The translations under genes were made by a program, and so were the position numbers. This document shows positions 1 to 9,195 of a DNA stretch of 64,000 nucleotides, one piece after another (positions within the stretch are counted from its first letter, which is position 1; every line of letters begins with the position of its first letter). The stretch comes from Devosia sp. MC521 (GTDB lineage: Bacteria; Pseudomonadota; Alphaproteobacteria; Rhizobiales; Devosiaceae). The notes under the pieces are model-generated. The model ran no database searches. It was not told the origin of the DNA and saw only the letters and a program-made list of their open reading frames with translations. Where the stretch lies: NCBI RefSeq assembly GCF_014127105.1, contig NZ_CP059902.1, positions 3,304,001 to 3,368,000 on the forward strand. The letters are read 5' to 3'.

Positions 1-100
1 TCCCCATGAGCATGGTAACGATATAAGTCTCACCTTAAGCACTTCTTACAATCGCGACGAAAGTGTGAATTTTTGTCGCAGCAAGCTCATGACAGTCAAA

Positions 101-132
101 GAAAAACACCCGACCTTGGTAAGGCCGGGTGT
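101..132 (-). terminator. Rho-independent terminator after the first che cluster
   Basis: Read on the minus strand, a 10-bp stem (ACACCCGGCC pairing with GGTCGGGTGT, one G-U pair) with a 7-nt loop is followed by a run of five T. It lies about 28 nt past the stop of the last cheY and probably ends the cluster transcript. Confidence 0.85.
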
Positions 133-159
133 GTACAAATCTTTGATTTAAAACCGCGT

Positions 160-549
160 TTACGTCAGCGCGCCAATTACGGCTTCGATGCGCTTTTTCA
201 TCGTCGAAGCATCGAATGGCTTGATGATGTAATTGTTTACACCAAACGAAATGGCTTCCTTGACCTGTTCTTTGTCAGAACGGCCGGTTGCCATAATGAA
301 CGGCATAGCCGCTGTACGCGGATGCTTGCGAATGACCTTCAACAAGGTCAACCCGTCGATATCTTCCATGTTCCAGTCGGAAATGATCAGATCGACATTG
401 GCCTTTTCGAGCTTGGTCAGAGCGTCGCGACCTGACTTGGCTTCAATAATGTCTTTGAAGCCAAGCTGAGTAAGAATGTACTTACAGATGCCGCGCATGG
501 ACTGCTGGTCATCGACGATCAGAACACTGACAGCGCTTGCCTTGGGCAT
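160..549 (-). CDS. cheY2: CheY-type single-domain response regulator (CheY2 position)
   Basis: A 129-residue receiver domain with no output domain. The acidic pair is D13/D14, the phosphoacceptor is D58 (in SDWN), the Thr/Ser switch position is T88 and the conserved lysine is K110 (in IIKPFD). It is the last gene of the cluster, 95 nt after cheB, and is followed directly by a strong terminator. In rhizobia the CheY in this position, between cheB and cheD in the original order, binds the flagellar switch when phosphorylated, while CheY1 acts as a phosphate sink. That role is inferred here from synteny. The family call is secure. Confidence 0.9.
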   Translation of the reverse strand: MPKASAVSVLIVDDQQSMRGICKYILTQLGFKDIIEAKSGRDALTKLEKANVDLIISDWNMEDIDGLTLLKVIRKHPRTAAMPFIMATGRSDKEQVKEAISFGVNNYIIKPFDASTMKKRIEAVIGALT

Positions 550-644
550 GGACTTTAAACCTTCTACACGCCTTGGGGTGGAGCCCCAGAGTTTCCTTGG
601 ACCTTAGAGAACAAGGGTTACAATTATCTCAATCTTGACCGAAG

Positions 645-1697
645 CTACGCTGCTGATTTGAGCTTTGCCAGAGCGTTGGCGAGCTTTGTCGCGATCAGGT
701 TAATACTAGCCTGCTCAACCACAGCGCCCTCTTCAAAGGCAACACGTGGCATGCCGTAGACCAGCGACGACGCCTGGTTTTGCCCAACAGTATAGGCACC
801 CGCGTCACGCATCATTTTCAGGCCGCGAGCCCCATCGCGTCCCATGCCGGTCAGAATTGCCCCAACCGCCATATGACCGACGCTCTTCGCTACAGATTCA
901 AACAGCACGTCCACACTTGGACGGTGTCCACTCGTCTGTGCTTCCTGCCCAAGGCGGCATTTCAGCTGCCCAGATGTCCGCTCGACACGCAGGTGATAGT
1001 CCCCTTTGGCAACGTAAGCGTGGCCCGGCTCAAGAACCATTCGGTCTTCAGCCTCCAGAACTTTTAACGCACAAAGCTCATCCAGTCGGGCGGCGAAACG
1101 TCCGGTAAAACCGGGCGGCATGTGTTGGGCAATGACAACCGGTGGACAATCAATTGGCAGATCAGACAAAACCGTCCGGATCGCCTCAACCCCACCCGTC
1201 GACGCGCCGATAGCGATCAACGCCCCCTTAGGGGCCGCAGCGGTGCGTAGGGCTTCTTTGCGCACCGGTTCTCCACGCGCAGCAGTTCGCCCACGAACGT
1301 CGGACTTGGCAGCTGCGCGGATTTTTTCGCGCAGACCGGCGCCGAAGGCCTCGAGCCCACCCGAGAACTCAGCGCTCGGCTTGGCGACGAAATCCACCGC
1401 GCCGAGTTCAAGCGCGAGAAGCGTTTCACTCGCCCCTTTTTTGGTCAAGGTTGAGACCATGACCACAGGCGTGGGGCGCAAGCGCATGAGTTTTTCGAGA
1501 AATGCCAACCCGTTCATGTTTGGCATTTCAATATCAAGCGTGACCACGTCGGGATTGAGTTGCTTGATCTTATCGCGCGCTTCCAGAGGATCCACTGCTG
1601 TGCCAACGACTTCGATATCACCCTCGCGGGTTAGCATCCGGCCGAGCACTTCGCGGATGAGCGCCGAGTCGTCGACGACCAAAACCTTGATGCTCAT
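645..1697 (-). CDS. cheB: Chemotaxis protein-glutamate methylesterase/glutamine deamidase CheB
   Basis: A 350-residue two-domain protein of normal length. An N-terminal receiver (phosphoacceptor D55 in TLDIEMP) is joined by a linker rich in Arg, Lys and Ala to the methylesterase domain. The catalytic triad is visible as S166 (GASTGG), H192 (AQHMPPGFT) and D288 (GMGRDGA). CheB removes receptor methyl groups and deamidates glutamines; CheA phosphorylation of the receiver activates it. The ATG directly follows the cheR stop (TAAATG), so translation of the two adaptation enzymes is probably coupled. Confidence 0.96.
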   Translation of the reverse strand: MSIKVLVVDDSALIREVLGRMLTREGDIEVVGTAVDPLEARDKIKQLNPDVVTLDIEMPNMNGLAFLEKLMRLRPTPVVMVSTLTKKGASETLLALELGAVDFVAKPSAEFSGGLEAFGAGLREKIRAAAKSDVRGRTAARGEPVRKEALRTAAAPKGALIAIGASTGGVEAIRTVLSDLPIDCPPVVIAQHMPPGFTGRFAARLDELCALKVLEAEDRMVLEPGHAYVAKGDYHLRVERTSGQLKCRLGQEAQTSGHRPSVDVLFESVAKSVGHMAVGAILTGMGRDGARGLKMMRDAGAYTVGQNQASSLVYGMPRVAFEEGAVVEQASINLIATKLANALAKLKSAA

Positions 1698-2537
1698 TTA
1701 TGCAGCTCTTCTATTCAGTTTCTCGCGGGACTGGTAAATCGTCTTACCAACCAGCCGGAAAGCCTCACCACTCGTTCCCAGATTTTCTGAGTGCCCGATG
1801 TAGAGAAATCCCTCTGGCGCCAGCATTTTACCTAAGCGCGAGAACACCTCGCCTTGCGTCGGCTTGTCAAAGTAAATCGCGACGTTTCGGCAAAAAATCG
1901 CATCAAACGGGCCCTTCATCGGCCACTGGCCAATGAGGTTCAACTGCTTGAAGGAAATGAGTTCGCGGACCGCTTGCGGAACGCGGATCATGCCGTTGGA
2001 TTTTTCGAAATGACGTGAGCGTTCGGCGCTCAACCCGGCCAATTCACTCTCTGGGTAGACACCCATCGACGCCTTCTGAATCACGGACGTGTCGATGTCT
2101 GTTGCCAGAATTTTAAAATCCCAACGCTTCAACTCAGGAAACGCCACCAAGAGGTCGAGGCCGATCGTGTAAGGCTCTTGACCTGTTGAGCAACCCGCCG
2201 ACCATATGCGCAGACGCTGGCCGCGTGGACGCTCATTGATCAGATTGCCCACAAATTGGCGCAGATGATCAAAGTGATGGTCTTCGCGATAAAAGCGCGT
2301 CAAATTGGTCGTCAACGCATTGACGAACTCCTGACTATCCTCGGCCGAGCCCCCTTTTTCAAGGAAATCGACATAGGCGTCAAAACTGGGCAAACCATGA
2401 GCACGCAGGATCTTGGACAGGCGGGAAATAACCAGCGTCCGCTTCGCATCACTTAGAGAAATGCCAGCGACGGTGTAGACCCGCGCCTTGATCCGCGCGA
2501 ACTCGCGTTCGCTCAGGGAATATTCTCCCTGCTCCAT
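1698..2537 (-). CDS. cheR: Chemotaxis protein methyltransferase CheR
   Basis: A 279-residue CheR. The N-terminal all-helical domain covers about residues 1-85. The SAM-dependent methyltransferase domain shows the motif I-like loop IWSAGCSTGQEPYTI near residue 120 and FCRNVAIYFD near residue 225. It transfers methyl groups from SAM to receptor glutamates, opposing CheB. It lies between a receptor gene and cheB, with 23 nt to the former and direct abutment to the latter. No CheR-binding pentapeptide is seen on either receptor in the window. Confidence 0.95.
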   Translation of the reverse strand: MEQGEYSLSEREFARIKARVYTVAGISLSDAKRTLVISRLSKILRAHGLPSFDAYVDFLEKGGSAEDSQEFVNALTTNLTRFYREDHHFDHLRQFVGNLINERPRGQRLRIWSAGCSTGQEPYTIGLDLLVAFPELKRWDFKILATDIDTSVIQKASMGVYPESELAGLSAERSRHFEKSNGMIRVPQAVRELISFKQLNLIGQWPMKGPFDAIFCRNVAIYFDKPTQGEVFSRLGKMLAPEGFLYIGHSENLGTSGEAFRLVGKTIYQSREKLNRRAA

Positions 2538-2560
2538 TTTTACCCTCTCCAGCCGGACTT

Positions 2561-4099
2561 CTATCCGGCGGCCCGCATCGGGGTGATCCCAAGGCGGCCA
2601 TTAGCGGTCGTCCGGGCCAATTCTGCCCGGGTGGGCATGTCTGTGACGCTACCCTCTGTGTGCATAGTCGCCGACTCATTGCTTAGATTGCGTAAATTAT
2701 CTTGCAGTGCCTTGGTGATATTTTGCAGCGCATCAGCCTCCTCAAGGCCCGCACGTGCCTGCGTCCGGCCCTGATCCGCGACAACACGTATGTCTTTGGC
2801 TGAACGATTGGTAAGCTTACTAAGCTGACGGACCTCGTCTGCCACAACGGCAAAACCCGCGCCTTTTTCACCGGCTCGCGCCGCTTCTACGGCCGCGTTG
2901 AGTGCGAGAAGATTGGTACGGAAAGAAACATCCTCAATCCCTGCCGTCATGCGATCAATCTCGGCAGTTAGACGGTCCAGCTCGGCGACAAATTCATGTG
3001 TCCGCTGTGCAGATTTGTCGGCTTGGCTGGCAAGGGAGCGCGCATCTCCTGCCTTGCGCGCGGCGTCTTGAACCCGCGCTTCCATTGCCTTGAGCTTTGT
3101 TACCCCCTCAGCCAAAGCTTGGCGTCCCAGATCAGCTTTCGCCTCAAACTCTCGCGCGCGCTCTTCAAACTGGCCAAGCAGTTGCTTGACTGTCGACAGC
3201 TTGGTCTCGAGCGCTTCGCGCGTGTTGATCTGATCATCATGGAAGTCGTCAAAGGCGGAAAGTAGATCTAGAACCTGTTGGCTCTGCTCGGCAAAAGGCA
3301 GATTTGGATTGCGGAGCTTTTCGCTCTTACCAGCTATGGTGCTTTGGAGCTGAGCTAAGCCTTCGCCCATCATGCCCAACGCCTCATTAATTGCCGACAG
3401 CCCGGGAGCGTGTTTGATAGACGAGACATCAAACCGGAAGCCGGTCTGCCCACTCGCCAAAGCGCCAGCTAACGCGTCCAAATCATCATGCTGGACCAAC
3501 TGCCCGGTCGGTTTTATTTCGAGGGCGTAGCCACCACCTGGCAAGGAATAACGATTGGTATTCATACGAATACCACCGAGCATGAGGAAATCCCGTGTCG
3601 ATGCGCCGGGCCCCAATACGGTCTCGATACTGTCTCCAACCTTAGCCGCGGGCACCAGCTCCCGTAGTCCGCGACTAAGGGCGGTCACCTTGCCGAAACT
3701 ATCAACGATCGAAATCGCACTGTCCAAATGCACGAGTGCTTGCTGATAGCTGTGCGCAACCTCAACGCGCTGCGCTAGTCGCGCGCTCATCGCGGCGATT
3801 GTGTCGAGCTCATCAGCACGTTCGCTCAGACCAACGGTTTGTCCCAGTCTTGCGAGATCTCGTCGGCTGGTTTGCGCTAATCTATTGGCCAGAAACACGG
3901 ACCCGGCGACACAAAAAGCGGCAGTTCCACCAACCGTGCTCAGCCAGAGAGAACCGGGTCCCATTGCAACATAAAGACCTGCGCTAAGCGCTCCACCGAC
4001 CAACCACATTGCAGATGTAGAGACGGCCAGTCGCTGGAAGCAACCGGGTGATAATGAAGCGGGGGGCTGCACACTCTTGACCGTCATAGCGTTAACCAT
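2561..4099 (-). CDS. Methyl-accepting chemotaxis protein with TM hairpin and cytoplasmic PAS-like region (IcpA-like position)
   Basis: A 512-residue receptor. Two hydrophobic segments (about 31-46 and 51-73) are separated by only a few residues, so there is no periplasmic sensor domain. Residues about 118-197 ([16 protein letters not shown] onward) look PAS-like, which suggests sensing of an internal signal. A long coiled coil leads to the signalling tip around residues 389-430, with [20 protein letters not shown]. No HAMP domain is evident. Rhizobial che operons carry an internal receptor gene (icpA) at their head; here a receptor sits between cheD and cheR. The start could also be the ATG four codons downstream. 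Ligand unknown. Confidence 0.9.
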   Translation of the reverse strand: MVNAMTVKSVQPPASLSPGCFQRLAVSTSAMWLVGGALSAGLYVAMGPGSLWLSTVGGTAAFCVAGSVFLANRLAQTSRRDLARLGQTVGLSERADELDTIAAMSARLAQRVEVAHSYQQALVHLDSAISIVDSFGKVTALSRGLRELVPAAKVGDSIETVLGPGASTRDFLMLGGIRMNTNRYSLPGGGYALEIKPTGQLVQHDDLDALAGALASGQTGFRFDVSSIKHAPGLSAINEALGMMGEGLAQLQSTIAGKSEKLRNPNLPFAEQSQQVLDLLSAFDDFHDDQINTREALETKLSTVKQLLGQFEERAREFEAKADLGRQALAEGVTKLKAMEARVQDAARKAGDARSLASQADKSAQRTHEFVAELDRLTAEIDRMTAGIEDVSFRTNLLALNAAVEAARAGEKGAGFAVVADEVRQLSKLTNRSAKDIRVVADQGRTQARAGLEEADALQNITKALQDNLRNLSNESATMHTEGSVTDMPTRAELARTTANGRLGITPMRAAG

Positions 4100-4163
4100 A
4101 CGTCAAAAATGGTTAACCAATCCTATAGCCCCATGGTGGGCCGTAATTTCTGGGTAACAGCGG

Positions 4164-4754
4164 TTAAAAAAGTTCGATATCCACCGCTGGCGCAGGAACA
4201 ACCACCCGACGACGTGCAATCGCCAATTCTTCTCTTGCAACGTTCGCACCGACATCGGCGTCAAGACGCTTTACAAAAGCTCTCCCAGAATGGGGCTTGA
4301 ACAACACGCGGCGGGCATAGGACCCGCCCAGATCTTCACTCGTCGTTATATAACCTTCGTCATGGAGAAACGAACGGATGAACTCGATGTTCTTGGCGCC
4401 AACATCGTCCAATGTCGTCGCAATTTTGCCACCGCCGAAGACCTTGATCTCGAGGTTTGGCTTATACCCCGTGCCAGCAGACAAAACCTTGTTGATAAGC
4501 TGCTCCATGGCGAAGGCGCCATAGCGGGCAGAAGCACCAAACCGGTCTCGCGAAGACCCTGACTGCTCGGCGAGCAAAAAGTGGTTCATACCGCCAATAT
4601 TAGCTACGCGATCCCGAACACAGGCGGAAATGCACGATCCCAACACGGTCGAAAAGGTCACATTCGGATCAGATGAGACATGGCAATCTCCCTGATGCAC
4701 GGAGGTTACCACGCCACGATCAAATTCTGGCGGCAAGGAACTGGGGAGGACCAT
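4164..4754 (-). CDS. cheD: Chemoreceptor glutamine deamidase CheD
   Basis: A 196-residue CheD. The catalytic cysteine is C41 (VLGSCISAC) and the catalytic histidine is H58 (GGMNHFLL); the FGGGKI motif is present. CheD deamidates receptor glutamines to glutamates, and in Bacillus it also interacts with the phosphatase CheC. The C-terminus extends past the core and ends in VDIELF, an acidic-aromatic tail resembling those of the neighbouring CheT-like protein and of the 666-residue protein in the second che operon. It is transcribed away from the cheT-like gene, with a divergent promoter region at 4755-4915. Confidence 0.95.
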   Translation of the reverse strand: MVLPSSLPPEFDRGVVTSVHQGDCHVSSDPNVTFSTVLGSCISACVRDRVANIGGMNHFLLAEQSGSSRDRFGASARYGAFAMEQLINKVLSAGTGYKPNLEIKVFGGGKIATTLDDVGAKNIEFIRSFLHDEGYITTSEDLGGSYARRVLFKPHSGRAFVKRLDADVGANVAREELAIARRRVVVPAPAVDIELF

Positions 4755-4915
4755 GAAAGTGGTATTACTCTTGAGGCTATTCCGTCATGATGATAGCGGA
4801 CTAATGTTAGCCAAACGCTAACCACCCCTTACGAGCCTCCCCAAGTGTGCATCGGTGAAACGTGAGATTCAGAATTTCACGTTAGGGTGTGCTATCGGTG
4901 CCAGGAAGACTTTCA

Positions 4916-5269
4916 ATGTCGCTGCAAAAACTCGCTAGAGAACTCGACGAGACCGGACGCCAGACGTCCGAAATGCTCGAAGGTATTTCGCAGGCGTTGA
5001 CCCTACTCGCACAAAAGCCGCTTGGAGATGACCCTAAGGTGAAACAAGCCGTTCACCTGATCATCACCGCGCTGCAAGGACAGGACCGGATCGAGCAGCG
5101 GTGCCGCAATATCGCTCTTGCCGCTCGCCAGTTTGCTTTGCTGCCGCCCACTGCACCAGAAAGTGTCTATGTGGAGATATGGGAAAGCCTCACCCTGGAT
5201 GAACTGCGCGTTCCAGAGCTTTCCGGAGTCGCTAGAAACCATTCGAGCGGCGACGCCGATTTGTTTTAA
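4916..5269 (+). CDS. cheT: CheT-like small CheY-phosphatase candidate with DxxxQ motif
   Basis: A 117-residue, mostly helical protein. I place the start at 4916 because AGGAAG lies 7 nt upstream. Residues 56-62 read QDRIEQR, the CheZ-type DxxxQ signature (D57, Q61) that orients water for CheY-P hydrolysis. Rhizobial che operons end in cheD followed by cheT (formerly orf10), a small protein with this same motif. Here the gene still neighbours cheD but has been inverted and lies alone on the plus strand between cheD and cheW. It ends in DADLF, like the CheD tail. Function is inferred from motif and synteny; it is too divergent to be sure from sequence alone. Confidence 0.75.
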   Translation: MSLQKLARELDETGRQTSEMLEGISQALTLLAQKPLGDDPKVKQAVHLIITALQGQDRIEQRCRNIALAARQFALLPPTAPESVYVEIWESLTLDELRVPELSGVARNHSSGDADLF

Positions 5270-5281
5270 GGCTTTTCGGAC

Positions 5282-5300
5282 GGCGCCCAACGGCGCCTTT
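5282..5300 (+). terminator. Possible terminator after the cheT-like gene
   Basis: A perfect 6-bp GGCGCC stem with a CAAC loop is followed by only three T. It sits 12 nt after the stop. The short U tract makes it a weak call. Confidence 0.45.
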
Positions 5301-5321
5301 CGCTCGCCTGACATCGACAAC

Positions 5322-5346
5322 AAAAAAGGCGCCGGTCAGGGCGCCT
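5322..5346 (-). terminator. Rho-independent terminator after cheW
   Basis: On the minus strand, AGGCGCC pairs with GGCGCCT around the 6-nt loop CTGACC and six T follow. It lies about 30 nt past the cheW stop, so cheS-cheY1-cheA-cheW is probably one transcript, separate from the cheD-mcp-cheR-cheB-cheY2 transcript. Confidence 0.85.
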
Positions 5347-5377
5347 AATTTTCCACAAAACTATATGTCGACGCTAT

Positions 5378-5866
5378 TTATGCGTCTAGACGCGCACCGC
5401 TAACCACGGCGTGTAGATCGATGAGCCCAACCATACGGCTATCGTGGGTCACAATCCCATTGAGCAGCTCGGTATCGATCGCATTGCCTTCTGGCACATT
5501 GTGAATGTCGGCACGGTTGACGGTGAGAATATCACTCACAGCGTCAACGAGAATTCCGACCCACTTATCGCCAACACTCATCACCACCACGACATGGTTT
5601 TTGGTCGGCGAAGTTTGACCATCGCCAAAGCGTGCGCGCAGGTCAAAAATTGGAACAATGGTGCCACGCAGGTTGATCACGCCACGTACGAATTCACGGG
5701 TGTTTGGCAGCGGGGTTGCACCGTTCCAGGCGCGAATTTCGCGCACCGTGGTAATCTCCACACCATAGGTCTGATCGCCAATAGAAAATGCGATCAGCTG
5801 AAGGGTGTTTTGACCGGCAACAGCGGTGTTGTCGCCCATATCATCTCGAAGGCTCAATGATTCCAT
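5378..5866 (-). CDS. cheW: Chemotaxis coupling protein CheW
   Basis: A 162-residue CheW with a normal SH3-like double barrel. Visible landmarks are QLIAFSIGDQTYGVEI, the VREIRAW segment, the RGVINLRGTIVPIFDLR core and VGILVDAVSDIL. CheW links receptors to CheA in the signalling array. It is 86 nt downstream of cheA and is followed by a strong terminator that closes this transcript. Confidence 0.95.
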   Translation of the reverse strand: MESLSLRDDMGDNTAVAGQNTLQLIAFSIGDQTYGVEITTVREIRAWNGATPLPNTREFVRGVINLRGTIVPIFDLRARFGDGQTSPTKNHVVVVMSVGDKWVGILVDAVSDILTVNRADIHNVPEGNAIDTELLNGIVTHDSRMVGLIDLHAVVSGARLDA

Positions 5867-5952
5867 TGTTCTGGCCCTTTGCTGCCCTTCTGGGCACCTA
5901 ACTGAGGTTGAATTCTACACCCGAAGGTGACGACAATTTCTTAACGTGCTGA

Positions 5953-8241
5953 CTACGCGGCATTCTGATGAAGTTGCGTCGTGCGCAGACCTTGCACATC
6001 AACAATCAAAGCGACATTGCCGTCACCCAGAATAGTGCCACCAGCGATGCCTTCGACGCGCTCGAAGTTCTCTTCAAGCGATTTGATAACAACTTGCTGC
6101 TGACCGATAATGTCGTCCACAACCAGCGCCAGCTTTTGACTGCCTTCGGTCTCGCACAAGACAACAAACTGATCGTCCGGCTTTACTTCAGACGGAAGTC
6201 CAAAACGCTGGCAAAGATCGGCCACCTGCACATATTCGCCACGCACCTGCAGCACGCGACCACCAGAAGGAACGCGGTCAAAACTTGCACGCGAGCACTG
6301 GATTGTTTCAACAATCGAAGAGAGTGGGACCACGTAAGGGCTACCGCCCAGTCGAACCAACATCACATCGAGTACCGCCAGTGTCAGCGGCAGACGCAAG
6401 GTCATACGCGTGCCCTTGCCAGTGCGGCTGCGGACGTGGACCGAACCACCAATCTTTTTGATGTTGGAGAGCACCACGTCCATGCCCACACCGCGACCAG
6501 AAATGTCGCTCACCGCATCCGCTGTCGAGAACCCAGGGGCAAAGATCAATTGATCAATCTGCTCATCAGTCGGCGTGAAGTCTGGCGCAACAATGCCCTT
6601 GTCGCGAGCCAGCTGCAACACGCGGTCACGGTTGATGCCAGCACCATCATCTTCGACGATAATCAGAATATTGCCGCCTGCCTGTTCGGCCGAGAGACGA
6701 ACGGTACCAAATTCGTTCTTACCAACGGCAAGACGCTTTTCTGGCGACTCGATACCATGGTCCGCAGAATTTCGGATCATGTGGGTCAGCGGGTCCGAAA
6801 GCTGCTCAATAACCGTCTTATCGATTTCGGTGTTTTCACCGATGGTTTCGAGCTTGATCTTCTTACCGGTTTTGATCGCCAGCTCGCGTACGAGCCGCGG
6901 CATACGAGAAAAGACCGATTTGACGGGTTGCGCACGGATCGCCATGACCGAGTCCTGAAGACCACGAGTGGTCTGCGCCAGAACTTCAAGACCACGGACC
7001 AGCTCGGTATAGCGGGCGCGCAGGGTCTCATCCATTTGCTGGGTCAGCATGGATTGCGTTATCACCAGCTCGCCCACCATGTTCACAACACGATCAACCT
7101 TATCAAGGTCGACGCGGATCGACTGAACACCAGAAGGTCGGTGGCTCTCTTCTTGTTCATTTGCCGCTGTCGGCGCTGCAGCCGCAGGAGGCTTCGGCGC
7201 AGTTGGAGCAACGGGCCGCGCTGCAACCACAGGCGCTGCCGGCTTAATTTCAGCAGCGAGATCAAGGAAGCTTAGGCCCGCGTCTTCAGCGGCAGCAGGA
7301 ACTTCAGCCTTCGCAGCGGATGGAACAACCACAGCCTTCTTGCTGGCCATTTCTTCTTCGGTCAGCGCCAAAAGACTGGCAAAGTCTGCGTCTTCTTCTT
7401 CGTCGGCCACGATGGCTTTGACCGGAGCCGCAGGTGCAGCACCGCCACGCGAGATGATAATTTCACAATCACCGTCGACGAATTCGAACACTTCGCGAAT
7501 GGAGATTTCGCTGACGTCAGGCCCGCTCAGCGTAATCGTCCACGAGCAGTAGACAGCAAAAGGATCGAAATCCGCTAATTGCGAGATCTCAGCCAGATGC
7601 GCAGTGACGCTTATCTCGCCTAGTGCAGCAAGTTCGCGGAAGAGCAACAGCGGATCATTGGCACGCGCGTAGAGGGCGCGATGCGGCGTAAAGCGGATAG
7701 ACCAACTTCCGTCGACGTCCTCCATCGGTGGGGCGTCAAACGTATCGTCGCTGGCGTCGTCTGTGCCGATGGAGACCATGACTGGCACAAACTCAAGGTC
7801 GAATTCTTCGACAATCTCGCCGCTGAGATCGTCTTCATCGTCGCTGGTAGAGGTGTCACCGCGCGCCAAAGCGTCAAAGCGGGACTTTTCTTCTGACCCG
7901 TAATCGAGAGGAAGTTCTTCCCCCAATTGCGCCGCCTTCACATAATCCGCGACGATATCATTGGCACGGATACAGAGGGCTGCAACTTCGTCGGTGAGCT
8001 CTACTCTGCCATCACGAACGTAATCGAGCAGGGTTTCATAGGCGTGCGCGAAGCCCACCAATGCAGAGAAGCCGAAAGCTCCTGCCCCGCCCTTGATCGA
8101 GTGAATTGCCCGGAAGACAGCATTGAGGCGATCGGAACCACGCTCGCCTTCTTCAATGGCAGCAAACTGTTCTTCAAGCTCGGTTAGAAGCTCGGAACAT
8201 TCGTCAAAATAGGTTGCCTTGAAATCGTCGAGATCACTCAT
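5953..8241 (-). CDS. cheA: Chemotaxis sensor histidine kinase CheA
   Basis: A 762-residue CheA. The P1 Hpt domain carries the phosphorylated H47 (AIHSIKGGAGAFGF). A long acidic and Ala/Pro-rich segment (about 130-365) contains the P2 region. The dimerisation domain P3 has VGELVITQSML. The P4 ATPase has the N box HMIRNSADHG, the G1 box DDGAGI and G2 GRGVGMDV. The C-terminal P5 is CheW-like. It passes phosphate to the CheY and CheB proteins of the cluster. The 85-nt gap to cheY1 upstream shows no terminator. Confidence 0.97.
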   Translation of the reverse strand: MSDLDDFKATYFDECSELLTELEEQFAAIEEGERGSDRLNAVFRAIHSIKGGAGAFGFSALVGFAHAYETLLDYVRDGRVELTDEVAALCIRANDIVADYVKAAQLGEELPLDYGSEEKSRFDALARGDTSTSDDEDDLSGEIVEEFDLEFVPVMVSIGTDDASDDTFDAPPMEDVDGSWSIRFTPHRALYARANDPLLLFRELAALGEISVTAHLAEISQLADFDPFAVYCSWTITLSGPDVSEISIREVFEFVDGDCEIIISRGGAAPAAPVKAIVADEEEDADFASLLALTEEEMASKKAVVVPSAAKAEVPAAAEDAGLSFLDLAAEIKPAAPVVAARPVAPTAPKPPAAAAPTAANEQEESHRPSGVQSIRVDLDKVDRVVNMVGELVITQSMLTQQMDETLRARYTELVRGLEVLAQTTRGLQDSVMAIRAQPVKSVFSRMPRLVRELAIKTGKKIKLETIGENTEIDKTVIEQLSDPLTHMIRNSADHGIESPEKRLAVGKNEFGTVRLSAEQAGGNILIIVEDDGAGINRDRVLQLARDKGIVAPDFTPTDEQIDQLIFAPGFSTADAVSDISGRGVGMDVVLSNIKKIGGSVHVRSRTGKGTRMTLRLPLTLAVLDVMLVRLGGSPYVVPLSSIVETIQCSRASFDRVPSGGRVLQVRGEYVQVADLCQRFGLPSEVKPDDQFVVLCETEGSQKLALVVDDIIGQQQVVIKSLEENFERVEGIAGGTILGDGNVALIVDVQGLRTTQLHQNAA

Positions 8242-8326
8242 ACGCGCTCTTCGCCCCTTCTGGGCTCATCTGGCATTTGGTAGTCAAATGCCCGCTGAAC
8301 GGCGTGTTCGGCGGACATATAGGGTG

Positions 8327-8692
8327 TTAGTGGACAACGCGGTTGATAACGGAGATCAGTTTTTCCGGGTCGAAAGGCTTAACGATCCAGCCGGTACCGC
8401 CGGCCGCCTTACCCTGATCGCGCTTATCCTGGCTCGTCTCAGTGGTAAGAATGAGAATTGGAAGGCTATTGTGCTGGCCTGTGGCGCGCACGTTCTTGAT
8501 AAACTCAATGCCGTCCATGACGGGCATATTGATGTCGGTGATGACAACATCGACGCTCTCATTCTTGAGAACATCAAGTCCCTGCTGGCCGTCTTCGGCT
8601 TGCAAGACCTCAAAGCCCGCATTGCTCAACGTGTGATGCAACATGGCCAAAATCGTTCGCGAGTCGTCGACGGTGAGTACACGCAGCGTCAT
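8327..8692 (-). CDS. cheY1: CheY-type response regulator (CheY1 position)
   Basis: A 121-residue receiver. D9/D10, phosphoacceptor D53 (ITDINMP), T83 and K105 (WIVKPFD) are present. It overlaps the upstream STAS gene by 4 bp (ATGA) and precedes cheA, which is the cheY1 position of rhizobial che operons. There CheY1 drains phosphate from CheA rather than binding the motor; that role is inferred here. Confidence 0.9.
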   Translation of the reverse strand: MTLRVLTVDDSRTILAMLHHTLSNAGFEVLQAEDGQQGLDVLKNESVDVVITDINMPVMDGIEFIKNVRATGQHNSLPILILTTETSQDKRDQGKAAGGTGWIVKPFDPEKLISVINRVVH

Positions 8693-8979
8693 TGTTCTAT
8701 CATCCCCGAAAACCGGGCATTCAATCCCAGTCTCTCAATCGCAACACTCATGGCTGCGCTTACATTTTGAATGGCAAACCCAGTCTGCTGGACCTGTGCA
8801 GTCTCAGCTGCGCTCACCAAGAGAAACAGTGCATTGGTGGAGACACGTTCCACCGCTGATGCATCGACAACAACAGCGCCCAGACCAATCGCGTCGATGA
8901 GGCGATCGCGTATGGTATCTAGCGCATCGAGGTCGATAATGGGTGGTAAGGCGACCGAAATGCTATTTGAAATGGCCAT
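8689..8979 (-). CDS. cheS: Small STAS-domain protein at the cheS position
   Basis: A 96-residue protein with a STAS/anti-anti-sigma-like fold: a beta-strand and helix pattern with IDLDALDTIRDRL and a VVVDASAVERVST segment like the SpoIIAA core. The usual phosphorylatable Ser position is within RVSTNALFLLV. It is the first gene of the cluster and overlaps cheY1 by 4 bp. In Sinorhizobium the same position holds CheS (97 residues), which helps CheA drain phosphate from CheY1. A second STAS protein heads the other che operon at 37.7-38.0 kb. Confidence 0.8.
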   Translation of the reverse strand: MAISNSISVALPPIIDLDALDTIRDRLIDAIGLGAVVVDASAVERVSTNALFLLVSAAETAQVQQTGFAIQNVSAAMSVAIERLGLNARFSGMIEQ

Positions 8980-9195
8980 AGGCGAGACAAGCCCCCGAAG
9001 TCTTCACTTGCCATAATCGCCCGCACAGGTTGAGGAATTGCTAATCGTGTCAGTCAGTCAGCCCTATCCACAGCATAGAACGCCACTTATGGCCCGCCCG
9101 GCCTGCCAAATTGGTCGAAAAGGTTTCGAGCGAAAACCTTGCTCCGCTCCCATCTGCGCGCTATCGGCATAGGGAACGTAGATTGGAATAGTCAT

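Noticed and set aside
5968..7275. 435-residue open frame on the plus strand
   Set aside because: Antisense to cheA; His/Arg/Asn-rich with no domain, a shadow of the strong codon bias of cheA.
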